The notes: generated by a model not told the origin, from the letters alone. DNA of 64,000 bases from an uncultured Lachnospiraceae bacterium (GCA_910577825.1 CAJTOK010000014.1:1-64000); one strand, 5' to 3'. Shown: positions 26,444 through 35,685, numbered from the stretch's first letter. Numbers and translations: made by a program.

Positions 26444-27316
26444 CTATCTTTTTAAAATATCTCCAAGTATATTGCTAAATTCTGCAAACTGCTTAAGCGA
26501 AAGTACTTCCCCTCTTATTGTTTCTGAAAGCCCCATCTGCCTTAGCGCCTCTGCTGCCTGTTCTTTGCCTGCCTGGATACTGCCATCATTAGCAATGCCA
26601 TTCTGTAGTGTTTTCCTGCGCTGGTTAAATGAAGCACGTATAATTTTAAACATAAACTTTTCATCATTGACATTAACACAGGGCTTGCTATGGCAGCACA
26701 GTTTTATAACTGCAGAGTCCACATTAGGACGTGGCATAAAACAGTTTGCCGGGACATTGGCAATAATTTCTGCATCAGAATAATACTGGACAGCAAGTGA
26801 CAATGCCCCGTAATCCTTAGTGCCAGGGCCTGCCTGCATTCTCTGTGCAACTTCCTTCTGTACCATTACTGTAATGTTTTCAAGTGGCACATGGCTTTCA
26901 AGAATCCCCATAATAACAGGGGTAGTTATATAATATGGAAGATTGGCAGCCACTTTTATAGCCCTTCCCCCGTTTCTTTCCTCTGCTATTTTATTAATAT
27001 CCATTTTAAGTATATCTTTATTAACAACTGTCACATTATTATATTCTGAAAGGGTTTCCGAAAGAACAGGAATAAGTTTTTTATCAATCTCAACCGCCAT
27101 TACTTCCCTTGCATTCTCACAAAGGTACTGTGTCATAGTGCCAATGCCAGGCCCGATTTCAAGTACAAAATCATTTTCTGTAATCCCTGCAGCATTTATT
27201 ATTTTATCCAGAACATGCGTATCTATAAGGAAGTTCTGTCCAAACTTCTTCTGGAACTTAATATTATACTTTTTTAAAATTTCTATAGTGTTCCGTGGTA
27301 CTCCAAGTGATGCCAT
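26444..27316 (-). CDS. rsmA: 16S rRNA (adenine1518-N6/adenine1519-N6)-dimethyltransferase
   Basis: KsgA/RsmA dimethylates two adenines in the 3' hairpin of 16S rRNA late in small-subunit assembly. The 290-residue product has the N-terminal KKFGQNFLID, the SAM-binding motif VLEIGPGIGTMTQ, acidic VEIDK, and catalytic motif IV NLPYYITTP, all characteristic. AAGGAG precedes the ATG. It heads a two-gene unit with the aminopeptidase. Confidence 0.96.
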   Translation of the reverse strand: MASLGVPRNTIEILKKYNIKFQKKFGQNFLIDTHVLDKIINAAGITENDFVLEIGPGIGTMTQYLCENAREVMAVEIDKKLIPVLSETLSEYNNVTVVNKDILKMDINKIAEERNGGRAIKVAANLPYYITTPVIMGILESHVPLENITVMVQKEVAQRMQAGPGTKDYGALSLAVQYYSDAEIIANVPANCFMPRPNVDSAVIKLCCHSKPCVNVNDEKFMFKIIRASFNQRRKTLQNGIANDGSIQAGKEQAAEALRQMGLSETIRGEVLSLKQFAEFSNILGDILKR

Positions 27317-27459
27317 ATTTTCTCCTTAAAAAGCTGTTTTTACATTACAACTGTAATTTTTTCTTAATAGTATACCACTTTTTATTATAAATTAAAAGAG
27401 TACCCGTTTTCTGTTCCAGTTTCTTCCTATTTAAGTTAACAATTTAAACCAGAAAATTA

Positions 27460-27488
27460 TTGACAATGAATTTTAAGAGTATTATAAT
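27460..27488 (+). promoter_or_regulatory. Consensus promoter of the transporter/kinase-like operon
   Basis: Perfect TTGACA and perfect TATAAT separated by 17 bp, 61 bp before the transporter start. It points away from rsmA. Full consensus suggests strong constitutive expression unless repressed. Confidence 0.85.
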
Positions 27489-27549
27489 TTGCGGTGGCAA
27501 GATAAAATATTAAAATACAATAAACAAAAAATGAAAGGGGATAGGGAAC

Positions 27550-28905
27550 ATGATATCACAAGTCTTAGCCGTAGTTATTTTTGTCGTAATGTTTATATTA
27601 ATTGTATCAGAGAAGATAGAAAAACATATTGTGACACTAAGCTGCGGTTTATTAACAATGCTGCTGGTATTTGGCATTTCAATGCACAGTATGGCAGCAA
27701 TTACTGAAACTCTTAATCTACATACCATAATTACCAAATCTTTCTGGTATACTTCTGGAAGCAGTGGTGAATCAACATCAGGGATTAACTGGGCAACAAT
27801 TATTTTTCTCTTTGGAATGATGGTTATGGTAGAGGGCATGGCAAAAGCAGGATTTTTCCGCTGGCTGTGCATGAGGCTTGCCAAAATGGTAAATTACAAA
27901 CCTGTACCTTTATTTATCGCATTTATGCTTATGTCTTTTGTGCTTGCAATGTTTATAGACAGCATTACTGTTATTTTATTCCTTGCAGCAGTTACAATAG
28001 AGCTGGCTAAATTATTAAAATTTAACCCGGTTCCAATGATTTTGTCAGAGATATTCTGTGCAAACCTTGGAGGTTCTGCTACAATGTGCGGAGACCCGCC
28101 AAATATTATTATAGGTACATCTTTAGAATTTTCATTTGCTGATTTCCTGGTAAATACTGGACTTATAGCAATAATAAGCCTTATTTTTATAGTTATCTAC
28201 TTTTATATGGTATTTGGAAGGGCAATCGCGGCTGATGCTGCAAAAGATATTGATTTATCAGCTATACCAGCACCAAAAGATGCTATTACCAATAAAAGGG
28301 ATTTTACAATAAGCAGTATTATATTCGGATGCGCAGTTATACTTCTTGTAACACATGCCCAGACAGGACTTACTGTTGCTTTTATTGGAACAGTTGTTGC
28401 TATTGTTACACTAATAGCTGCTGGCAAAGATGCACTGGGATTATTAAAAAAAGTTGATTTTAAAACACTTTTATTCTTTATCGGGTTATTTGCAGTTGTC
28501 GGCGGCCTTGAACAGACAGGTATACTTGAGAAAATCGCTACACTTATTGGTGATATAAGTGGCGGTAATTTAAAACTTATGGTGGCAATTATTATATGGA
28601 TTTCTGCAATAGCAAGTGCATTTGTTGATAATATTCCATTTGCTGCCACAATGATACCTATTATAAGAAGTCTTTCAGCAACACAGGGAGTTAACCTTGA
28701 AACACTGGCATGGGCATTATCTATGGGAACAGATATAGGGGGAAGTGCTACTCCAATCGGTGCTTCTGCCAATGTAGTTGGTACATCTGTAGCTGCTAAA
28801 AATGGTTATATTATTGGCTGGGGCAGGTATTGTAAATCAGCTGCACCTGCAACTATTATAGTAATAACAATATCTATGGTTATTATATTTATAAGGTATT
28901 GCTAA
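27550..28905 (+). CDS. SLC13/ArsB/NhaD-type ion transporter
   Basis: A 451-residue membrane protein with about eleven hydrophobic segments. The two inverted repeats of the ion-transporter superfamily are seen as a pair: FIDSITVILF with GGSATMCGDPPNIIIG in the first half, and FVDNIPFAATM with GTDIGGSATPIGASANVVG in the second. Relatives carry sodium/proton, dicarboxylate or arsenite, so the substrate is open. It starts after a GGGGA-type site and is followed 15 bp later by the cytidylate-kinase-like gene. Confidence 0.88.
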   Translation: MISQVLAVVIFVVMFILIVSEKIEKHIVTLSCGLLTMLLVFGISMHSMAAITETLNLHTIITKSFWYTSGSSGESTSGINWATIIFLFGMMVMVEGMAKAGFFRWLCMRLAKMVNYKPVPLFIAFMLMSFVLAMFIDSITVILFLAAVTIELAKLLKFNPVPMILSEIFCANLGGSATMCGDPPNIIIGTSLEFSFADFLVNTGLIAIISLIFIVIYFYMVFGRAIAADAAKDIDLSAIPAPKDAITNKRDFTISSIIFGCAVILLVTHAQTGLTVAFIGTVVAIVTLIAAGKDALGLLKKVDFKTLLFFIGLFAVVGGLEQTGILEKIATLIGDISGGNLKLMVAIIIWISAIASAFVDNIPFAATMIPIIRSLSATQGVNLETLAWALSMGTDIGGSATPIGASANVVGTSVAAKNGYIIGWGRYCKSAAPATIIVITISMVIIFIRYC

Positions 28906-28920
28906 ATAAGGAGGGTTTTA

Positions 28921-29520
28921 ATGGAAAAACAGGTAATTATAACAATAAGCCGTGAATATGGCAGTGCCGGGCATGAAATTGCAGAAAAAGTTGCAAAAGA
29001 CCTTGGACTTAAATTATATGACAGGAATATGTTAGATGATATTGCAAAAGATAAAGATATCCATATTGATTATCTTGAAAAATATGATGAAAAACCTAAA
29101 AGGCTTTTTAGTTCCAGAAAAGTTGGTGCATATACTAATTCTATCGAAGAAATAGTTGCCGAAATGCAGTTTGATTACCTGCGTGAAAAGGCAGATACAG
29201 GTGAATCTTTTGTTATTGTAGGACGCTGTGCAGAAAGTGTGTTAAGTGACAGGGAAGGCCTGGTTTCTGTTTTTATACTTGGTAATCCTGAAACTAAAAT
29301 TAAACGTATTATGGATAAATACCATTTAAATGAAACAGATTCCATTGCTAAAATTAAAAGGCATGACAAACACAGGAAACAGTACCATAACCGCCATTCA
29401 AATGGTAAGTGGGGGGATTCAAGGCTGTATGATATATGTATTAACAGCAGCAGGCTTGGACCAGATAAGACAGCTGTAATAATTAAGGATTATATAAAAG
29501 AGATAATGGATAATTTATGA
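28921..29520 (+). CDS. Cytidylate-kinase-like protein
   Basis: A 199-residue P-loop protein of the cytidylate-kinase-like family, distinct from Cmk itself. The N-terminus ITISREYGSAGHEIAEKVA is a variant P-loop; FVIVGRCAESVL and the basic lid IKRHDKHRKQYHNRH follow. The phosphate acceptor is unknown. In Firmicutes such genes often sit beside transporters; here it is the second gene after an ion transporter, with a 15-bp gap and an AGGAGG site. A regulatory link to transport is inference. Confidence 0.85.
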   Translation: MEKQVIITISREYGSAGHEIAEKVAKDLGLKLYDRNMLDDIAKDKDIHIDYLEKYDEKPKRLFSSRKVGAYTNSIEEIVAEMQFDYLREKADTGESFVIVGRCAESVLSDREGLVSVFILGNPETKIKRIMDKYHLNETDSIAKIKRHDKHRKQYHNRHSNGKWGDSRLYDICINSSRLGPDKTAVIIKDYIKEIMDNL

Positions 29521-29538
29521 TTTTTAAATCCATATGAA

Positions 29539-29686
29539 CATGTGTGGCGGTTTCCAGATTTCCTCCAGAGGCACGTTTGCACTACAATGTCACACGCAAC
29601 AGCGCATAAAAGGGCTTAAATACGCCCTTTAAACGCCGGCGGTTCCATAGTGCCTCTTACAGGAAACTCTGGAAACCTCACACATG
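29539..29686. repeat. Long imperfect inverted repeat with nested hairpin (structured RNA or MITE candidate)
   Basis: Bases 29539-29574 pair with 29650-29686 over about 36 bp with few mismatches and small gaps; both arms end in CATGTGTG. The 75-nt centre contains a second stem, AAAGGGC (29609-29615) with GCCCTTT (29624-29630) and an 8-nt loop. The segment is clearly richer in G and C than the sequence around it. It fills most of the 254-bp gap between the kinase-like gene and the next gene and carries no credible open frame. A likely -10 (TATAAT at 29729-29734) follows for the downstream gene. Confidence 0.75.
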
Positions 29687-29774
29687 CTTTTACTTTATGA
29701 ATTGAGTTAAATTATCCCTCTGCCAGAGTATAATTTATAATTAAAATATTTATATATATGGAGGGAGTCCTGAT

Positions 29775-30239
29775 ATGCAAAAAAAATATAGAAAAGCTGG
29801 AAACCTTTTATTATGTACCGTAGGAAAACATAAGTTTCTTTTTATTCTGATTGTTACAGTTACATTGATAATGGTTTTTATCTGCTTTCCACGTAATGTA
29901 GGAAAATTATTAGTACATAGCAATAACACCACTATTAAAATAGTAAAGACCGGGGATTATAAACAGGAAGCCCACGAAATACCCTTAAATGAAAAACAAC
30001 AAGCCAGATTATTGGAATTATTTAATAACAGCTATGTACGGTTAAAAGTTTTTCATAAAGATTATATCAGGGGAGATGAAAAACCACCTTATATGGGATA
30101 TTCCATTATATTGTCTGGTACTATGGATTTAGTTAGTTTATTCACTTCAGAAATACTCTGTATAAATGAAACCCAGTATATAATTTATGGGCAAACATTT
30201 GCAAATGAATTTATATCTATTATTGAAAACGGGGAATGA
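29775..30239 (+). CDS. Small membrane-anchored protein of unknown function
   Basis: A 154-residue protein with a basic N-terminus, one hydrophobic helix (about residues 20-42) and a predicted extracytoplasmic domain of about 110 residues. That domain is mixed beta and helical, with a short conserved-looking MGYSIILSG stretch. The helix may be an uncleaved signal anchor. GGAGGG lies eight bases before the ATG. I do not recognise the family. It stands alone between the inverted-repeat element and the convergent hydrolase gene. Confidence 0.7.
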   Translation: MQKKYRKAGNLLLCTVGKHKFLFILIVTVTLIMVFICFPRNVGKLLVHSNNTTIKIVKTGDYKQEAHEIPLNEKQQARLLELFNNSYVRLKVFHKDYIRGDEKPPYMGYSIILSGTMDLVSLFTSEILCINETQYIIYGQTFANEFISIIENGE

Positions 30240-30259
30240 CACCAGCAGACAATATACAA

Positions 30260-31060
30260 TTAATTTTTGTTGAGAAATTTATAAATCCTGGAATTAAAGT
30301 CTTTTGCTTCTTCATAAGCTGCATGTCCTAAATCTTTATACATGTAAATATGGCAGTTTAATTTTTCTGCGGTTTCTACAGATGCTTCTCCTGTTACTAC
30401 CTTGTCTTTACTGCCGCCAAGGACTAAGACAGGACATTTTATTTTATCCAGTCTGTCATAAGTATTAAATGACAAGCAGGCTTTTAAAATTATTGTAAAC
30501 CTTCTGGTATCTTTTGGTTTTGCAATCTTCTTTAAAAGCGGGAAAAGCCATTTGTAACGTTTTACATATGAAGCAGAATACATTTTTAACATCATATCTT
30601 CTGCAAGAAGCCCATAGTTGTTGTCTAATGCCATTTTTAACCAGCTGCCAATTACTTCTTTTATAACTTTATTTGTTTTTGATGCTGTAACTCCAAGTAC
30701 AAGTTTATGTACCATTTCCGGGTTATTTATTGCAAGATATTGTGCAATTATACCACCTTGTGAAACTCCGAAAATATCTGCATTTTTTATTTTAAGCTCT
30801 TTCATTGCATATGTAATGTCCGCTGCCATTTCTTCTATTGTATATCCATTTTTTAATACTTTTTTTCTGTCAAAAACATATACTTTGTAATCTTTACTAA
30901 AAAGCCTGTACATATATGCAAGTGCCATTGCTGAATCTGTTGCATTTCTTAAACTGACACCTGGAATTATAACTAATATCTTTTTTCCTTTTCCAAAACT
31001 AATATAACCTGTTTCTGATTCATCTTGTTTTATACTTCCCTTTTGAATATTATAAAACAT
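30260..31060 (-). CDS. Alpha/beta-hydrolase fold protein
   Basis: A 266-residue soluble hydrolase. The nucleophile elbow is FGVSQGGIIAQYLA (G-x-S-x-G). The acid is probably the Asp in LVLGGSKDKVV and the His is in DLGHAAYEE. The oxyanion region ILVIIPGVSLRN precedes. The Met at 31060 with GGGGGA five bases before it is preferred over the longer frame from 31102, which would overlap the TatD gene. It follows TatD by 10 bp on the same strand. Substrate unknown; esterase or peptidase members share this form. Confidence 0.85.
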   Translation of the reverse strand: MFYNIQKGSIKQDESETGYISFGKGKKILVIIPGVSLRNATDSAMALAYMYRLFSKDYKVYVFDRKKVLKNGYTIEEMAADITYAMKELKIKNADIFGVSQGGIIAQYLAINNPEMVHKLVLGVTASKTNKVIKEVIGSWLKMALDNNYGLLAEDMMLKMYSASYVKRYKWLFPLLKKIAKPKDTRRFTIILKACLSFNTYDRLDKIKCPVLVLGGSKDKVVTGEASVETAEKLNCHIYMYKDLGHAAYEEAKDFNSRIYKFLNKN

Positions 31061-31070
31061 TTTTATCCCC

Positions 31071-31850
31071 CTATAAATCCAGCCTGTAGAGCTTTTTTGC
31101 ATTTTCTTCTGTCCTGTTTATAACTTCCTGTTGTGTTATCCCTTTAAGCTCTGCAATTTTTTCTACAATATATTTAAGATATAACGAACTGTTCCGTCCG
31201 CCCCTGTATGGTTCTGGTGTAAGGTATGGCGCATCTGTTTCAAGTACAATTCTGTCAAGAGGGGCTTTACAGACTACATCTATAAGCTTTTTGCTGTTTT
31301 TATATGTAACAACGCCCCCTATGCCAAGATAAAAACCCATACTAAGATATATTTTTGCAATTTCCAGGCTATAAGAAAAGCAATGTACTACACCATTGGT
31401 TTTATCTGTATTGGCAGGATAAAAAGTTTTCATTATATTTAATGTATCTTCTGCGGCGTCCCTGCTGTGTATAATTACTGGAAGCCCGGTTTCTTTTGCA
31501 ATTTCAAGCTGGCGTATAAACCATTTTTTCTGTATAGGGCGTTCTGGCTCATCATGGTGGTAATCAAGCCCAATTTCACCTATTGCAATTACTTTTTCTA
31601 AAGATGCCAGTGATTTCAGCCATTCTATATCTTTTTCACTGGTATCTGCTGTTTCCTGCGGGTGTATTCCAGCAGCAGCATATATAAAGTTATATTTTTG
31701 GGAAAGTTCCACTGCTGCAGCTGTTGACTGCACCGAAGCCCCCACTTCAACAATATTTCCAATACCATTCTCTTTCATTGACATAAGCAGTCCATGCCTG
31801 TCAGCATCAAACCTGCTGTTACTATAATGTGCATGTGTATCAAATATCAT
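31071..31850 (-). CDS. TatD-family deoxyribonuclease
   Basis: Metal-dependent hydrolase of 259 residues. Ligands fit TatD: FDTHAHY (HxH) at the N-terminus, GEIGLDYH with the bridging Glu, IIHSRDA, VHCFS and the Asp in ETDAPYLTP. These enzymes have 3'-5' DNase activity and are implicated in repair of damaged DNA ends. GGAG precedes the start. It lies 10 bp before the hydrolase gene and 28 bp after the GNAT gene on the same strand. Confidence 0.94.
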   Translation of the reverse strand: MIFDTHAHYSNSRFDADRHGLLMSMKENGIGNIVEVGASVQSTAAAVELSQKYNFIYAAAGIHPQETADTSEKDIEWLKSLASLEKVIAIGEIGLDYHHDEPERPIQKKWFIRQLEIAKETGLPVIIHSRDAAEDTLNIMKTFYPANTDKTNGVVHCFSYSLEIAKIYLSMGFYLGIGGVVTYKNSKKLIDVVCKAPLDRIVLETDAPYLTPEPYRGGRNSSLYLKYIVEKIAELKGITQQEVINRTEENAKKLYRLDL

Positions 31851-31878
31851 AAACTTTCTCCTTTTATTAATAATGTGC

Positions 31879-32802
31879 CTAAGGTAATTTATCTGGAATT
31901 TCTTTTTCTGCCATCATATAATAAACCCATATTTTATAACCGGCATATCCATATAAATGGTCTAAACCACTATATGTATATCCTATAAAAGCTTCTTTTA
32001 AGCCAATGCTTTTTAAATATTTTGTCCCAACAGTAATTAAATTTACTGCAATATACTTTCCCTGGAAGGCATGCCTTACAGTTAAACAGCCAAATCCGCC
32101 TATGTCTTTGTTTATATATCCAGTTTTTACAATTAATGTTCCTGCAATTATACCATCACAGACTGCAATTAAAACTCCTATATCCTTATTGCTATTATTA
32201 TATAACCCTTTGTCTTTATAATATTTTGTAAAATCCTGGTATGCGTCATCTGTACATTGGCATATACCCTCTATATCCTCTTCTGCTGCCCATTTATATG
32301 TAACATTTTTTATAGTATCCCCAATATTATATCCATCTCTTACAAAATTATCTAATAAAACTTTCATATCGAAAAAATCGCAGTTACATGAATGTACATA
32401 TCCTCTTTTGCTAAAAAAATCTGCTGCATTATTACTAATATCCTGGCTTAATTCTTCATTTTCTGTTTTATAATAACTCTTTGCAAGTGGTACTCCTGGC
32501 ATAATATAGTCCGGGCTTGTACCAATAATAATTTTATTATATCCTTTATTTATAATAATGCTTTCGGATTCTTTAAGCAGTTTTGAAGCAATTCCCCGGT
32601 TTCTGTATTCCTTATCAACACATAATAAAAGTACAACAGAATTATTTACCACAGATACCGCAATTAAATTTCCCTGTTTGTCTCTTTGTTCTATAATAGA
32701 ATTATTTTTATTACCTAAAGTTTCTAAAACTATTTCTTTTTCCCTTATATTAAAAGGAAAATTTCTTTTATATATTTCAAATACCTCTAATAAGTTTTCC
32801 AT
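31879..32802 (-). CDS. Two-domain GNAT acetyltransferase
   Basis: A 307-residue protein with two GNAT-like halves. The first has a well-formed acetyl-CoA motif, KEYRNRGIASKLLKESE. The second (about 165-300) has the weaker CLTVRHAFQGKYIAVNLI, followed by GYTYSGLDHLYGYAGYKIW. Only the first half looks able to bind acetyl-CoA in the standard way. Substrate unknown. It is probably the first gene of a unit with TatD and the hydrolase. Confidence 0.82.
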   Translation of the reverse strand: MENLLEVFEIYKRNFPFNIREKEIVLETLGNKNNSIIEQRDKQGNLIAVSVVNNSVVLLLCVDKEYRNRGIASKLLKESESIIINKGYNKIIIGTSPDYIMPGVPLAKSYYKTENEELSQDISNNAADFFSKRGYVHSCNCDFFDMKVLLDNFVRDGYNIGDTIKNVTYKWAAEEDIEGICQCTDDAYQDFTKYYKDKGLYNNSNKDIGVLIAVCDGIIAGTLIVKTGYINKDIGGFGCLTVRHAFQGKYIAVNLITVGTKYLKSIGLKEAFIGYTYSGLDHLYGYAGYKIWVYYMMAEKEIPDKLP

Positions 32803-32883
32803 TCATTATATATTCCTTCATGTTTATTTATAAAAAAATTATAAAGTATATTTTTCTTTTGTCAAGGATTAGAACAAATATTA

Positions 32884-32939
32884 AAACAAAAAACAGGCCA
32901 GCTGGCAGATTCCAAAGTATCCCCAGGAATTGCCAGCTG
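32884..32939 (-). terminator. Terminator of spoVAF
   Basis: Stem 32899-32913 with 32925-32939 (15 bp, one mismatch) and an 11-nt loop. On the minus strand a T-rich run follows (A run at 32884-32894). It lies 35 bp after the spoVAF stop codon. Confidence 0.85.
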
Positions 32940-32974
32940 CTTATAATATTTATTTGCAAGAAAAAACCGGCACA

Positions 32975-34399
32975 TTATCTGGTGCGCAGTTTTTCATCTG
33001 TTGTTAAGCTTACACGGAAAAACCTTTTTAAAAGCTGTATTCCATTAAATGGTATAAGCGGATATAAATATCCCCTGCCCGCAAATGTCTTGTTGAATAA
33101 AAGTGAGAACGCTAATACAGCTGTTCCCCCCACAAACCCCCATATGCCAAAAAAGTTTGTAAGTATAAGAAGCATTATCCTGCTGAATTTTAGTGCATAT
33201 CCAAGTTCCATATTGCTCTGGGTATAGTTTGAAACGGCTACAAATGCCATGTATAACATAATTTCGGAGTTAAACCAGCCAGATTGTACTGTATAATCAC
33301 CAAATACAATAGCTGCAACTACACTTAATGGCGTTGACAGCATTGAAGGCGTGTTTACTGATGCCATTTTAAGACCGTCAACTGCAAGTTCCAGTATGAG
33401 AAATTGCGCTAATGGATTTACATTTATGTCATCTTTAATCATTATAAAGTCAAATCCTTTTGGTATCCACTCCGGGTTTTCGATAAAAAGCAGGAATACT
33501 GGTGTAATAAATAATGCAAGTAAATTTGTAAGCATTCTTGTAAGCCTTAGGTAAGTACCTGTTATTGGTGGGAAATAATAATCATTTGCATCTTCTATTA
33601 TATCAAAAAGTGATGTAGGTATAATCATTGCAGATGCCGAGTTATCTACAAGGACAACAACGCTTCCCTCTAAAAGGCTTGCTGCTGCCGCGTCAGGCCT
33701 TTCTGTATATTTAAATTTAGGGAAAGGGTTAAACCAGTGGCTTGGCAGCAGTGCTTCTGCAAGGCTTTCCTGGTTCATTGTAAGTGAGTCTACATCTATA
33801 TTTTTTATTTTATTTATAACTTTCTCAATAACATCCTGCTTAACCCTGCCTTTCATATAGCCTATAGCTATATCTGTACGTGAACTTTTCCCTGCTTTCT
33901 GTATTTCAAATATAAGATTTGTATCCCTTATACGTCTTCTGATTAAAGCAGTATTAAAAATAAGTGCTTCTATAAAACCATCCCTTGAGCCCCTTAAAAC
34001 CTTATCTTTATCTGGCTCTTGTATGCTTCTGGCGGGCATTTTCCTTATATCAAGGGCTATTATTTTATTATACCCTTCTATTATAAAACATGTAAGACCC
34101 GATAAAATTGAATCTTTAAAATTCTGTTCATTATCCACGGTTTTAACATCTGCAAACGGAACACAGTCTTTAATAAAGCCCTGTAAATCATCTGGCAGCC
34201 CGTCCTCACCGGTATTATAAAAATATTCAATAATCTTTTCACATAAATCACTGTTTAAAAAACCATTAATAGCAAATATTGCAATCTGCTTTCCACCAGC
34301 TTCTATATTCCTCTGGATAATATCAAAACCAGAATCCATATTCAGAAGCGCTTTGACAGCATCACGCCTCTCATCAATACTACCTGTAAATATGTCCAT
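32975..34399 (-). CDS. spoVAF: Spore germination protein SpoVAF (GerA A-subunit family)
   Basis: A 474-residue GerAA-type protein. The N-terminal soluble part includes the SpoVAF-like run RSIQEPDKDKVLRGSRDGFIE and TALIRRRIRD. Four to five membrane helices follow, from SVVVLVDNSASAMIIPTS to FFGIWGFVGGTAVLAFSLLF. In Bacillus, SpoVAF works with the SpoVA channel in dipicolinic-acid release. Here no other spoVA or gerA gene is adjacent, so it is an orphan. The promoter upstream has the form expected for forespore sigma-G, and a terminator follows, so it is a single-gene unit. A general GerA annotation would be the cautious alternative. Confidence 0.88.
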   Translation of the reverse strand: MDIFTGSIDERRDAVKALLNMDSGFDIIQRNIEAGGKQIAIFAINGFLNSDLCEKIIEYFYNTGEDGLPDDLQGFIKDCVPFADVKTVDNEQNFKDSILSGLTCFIIEGYNKIIALDIRKMPARSIQEPDKDKVLRGSRDGFIEALIFNTALIRRRIRDTNLIFEIQKAGKSSRTDIAIGYMKGRVKQDVIEKVINKIKNIDVDSLTMNQESLAEALLPSHWFNPFPKFKYTERPDAAAASLLEGSVVVLVDNSASAMIIPTSLFDIIEDANDYYFPPITGTYLRLTRMLTNLLALFITPVFLLFIENPEWIPKGFDFIMIKDDINVNPLAQFLILELAVDGLKMASVNTPSMLSTPLSVVAAIVFGDYTVQSGWFNSEIMLYMAFVAVSNYTQSNMELGYALKFSRIMLLILTNFFGIWGFVGGTAVLAFSLLFNKTFAGRGYLYPLIPFNGIQLLKRFFRVSLTTDEKLRTR

Positions 34400-34440
34400 A
34401 TATACCTCACTTCTATATACTTTATTACTATTTCTCTTTT

Positions 34441-34470
34441 AAGTATGCGCATTTTAAAATTAGATATTCA
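34441..34470 (-). promoter_or_regulatory. Sigma-G-like promoter of spoVAF
   Basis: On the minus strand TGAATA (34470-34465) and CATACTT (34447-34441) are 17 bp apart, 41 bp before the start codon. They match the forespore sigma-G pattern (TGAATA and CATACTA, about 17-18 bp) at nearly every position and do not match sigma-A. Confidence 0.65.
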
Positions 34471-34529
34471 CATTTTTCCCTGTTAAAGGTAAAATATAGA
34501 CATAATTTTATACCAGACAGGAGAGAGAA

Positions 34530-35282
34530 ATGCCTATACTAAAATATGAACAGGAATTATTCCAGGCTGCATGTGATAAAATAGTTAAAAAGGAACGTGT
34601 ACAGAACGGAATAGGAACACTTAAAGAAAAGACCCTGCACGCTGTACTTAAAAATTTCTATGAGCCTGATATCTCACACCAGGAAGTAAAAATTGGACGG
34701 TTTATTGCAGATATATACAGGGATAATGAAATTACCGAAATCCAGACAAGAAGTTTTAACAGCATAAGAAAGAAACTGGATAAATTCCTGCAGATGTACC
34801 ATGTAACTATAGTATACCCTATTATTTATACAAAGTGGCTGTACTGGATTAATGAAGCCACAGGTGAAATATCGCCTGGAAGAAAATCACCAAAACGTGG
34901 AAGTTTCTATGACGCATTTTATGAACTTTATAAGATAAAACCATACCTGGCCAGTCCAAATCTCCATATACGGCTGGTTCTTATTAATGCAGAAGAGTAC
35001 AGGATTTTAAATGGCTATGGCAAAGACCATAAAAAAGGGGCAACAAGATATGACAGGATACCTGTTGCACTTGTGGATGAACTTTATATAGATGGAAAAG
35101 ACGGGTACTGCCTTTTGCTTCCTGACAGCCTGCCTGAAAAGTTTAGTGTAAAGGATTATGCAAAACATGCGCATACCAGTATAAGATATGCGCAGCTTGC
35201 AGTTAATATATTTAAATACATAGGAATAATAGAGCAGGCTGGCAAGGATGGGAGAAGCTTTTTATATAGCAGGAAAATATAG
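34530..35282 (+). CDS. Unknown protein with possible PD-(D/E)xK nuclease fold and C-terminal winged helix
   Basis: A 250-residue soluble protein. The order Glu33 in a helix, then IGRFIADIYRDNEITEIQTR with Asp61 and Glu70-Ile-Gln72, resembles the E...D...ExK core of restriction-fold nucleases with Gln in place of Lys. A basic helix (SIRKKLDKFL) follows, as in such folds. The last 60 residues (VKDYAKHAHTSIRYAQLAVN...) look like a winged helix. AGGAG precedes the start. It is divergent from spoVAF and has no partner gene. I do not recognise a named family; the nuclease assignment is inference from motif spacing. Confidence 0.6.
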   Translation: MPILKYEQELFQAACDKIVKKERVQNGIGTLKEKTLHAVLKNFYEPDISHQEVKIGRFIADIYRDNEITEIQTRSFNSIRKKLDKFLQMYHVTIVYPIIYTKWLYWINEATGEISPGRKSPKRGSFYDAFYELYKIKPYLASPNLHIRLVLINAEEYRILNGYGKDHKKGATRYDRIPVALVDELYIDGKDGYCLLLPDSLPEKFSVKDYAKHAHTSIRYAQLAVNIFKYIGIIEQAGKDGRSFLYSRKI

Positions 35283-35310
35283 TTTATGGCCTAATGTCCA
35301 GGAGTGCCTG

Positions 35311-35556
35311 TTACATTCCAGAATGTTTCTTCCTCGCCTTTAAAGCCATCTTCTGATAAAAACTGCTTAAATCAATGTCTTCACTAATACGGAAAACACT
35401 ATTGCCTCCAATGGCATATGGCACATATGACATAAACCCGCCTATATACCTTGCATACAATACACTGCTCCAGCTTAAAAATACTTTTTCTTCCACTTCA
35501 AAGAGTGTTAAAAACTCTTCCTGTACCCGTTTTCCTCCTGTTTTTAAGAAAACCCA
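35311..35556 (-). pseudogene. Short unknown frame or gene fragment
   Basis: An open minus-strand frame of about 80 codons with protein-like composition (FLTLFEVEEKVFLSWSSV, then YVPYAIGGNSVF), but no acceptable start: GTG at 35496 has no ribosome binding site, and the GGAGG further upstream has no start codon behind it. It may be a gene remnant. It occupies about half of the 496-bp gap between 35283 and 35778; the rest holds the promoter of the next gene and AT-rich sequence. Confidence 0.3.
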
Positions 35557-35685
35557 TTAATTTTCCCCTGTTTTTATAATATCATATTTATAGAAGTTTA
35601 TCATTAATTTATTTTAGTGTTTACAACTTTTACTCTGTAAAAACATCCTCTTACCTGCCATACCAGACCACTTGCTTTAAATCTA

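Noticed and set aside
28203..28772. 189-codon minus-strand frame inside the transporter gene
   Set aside because: It is antisense to conserved transporter repeats and has no ribosome binding site.
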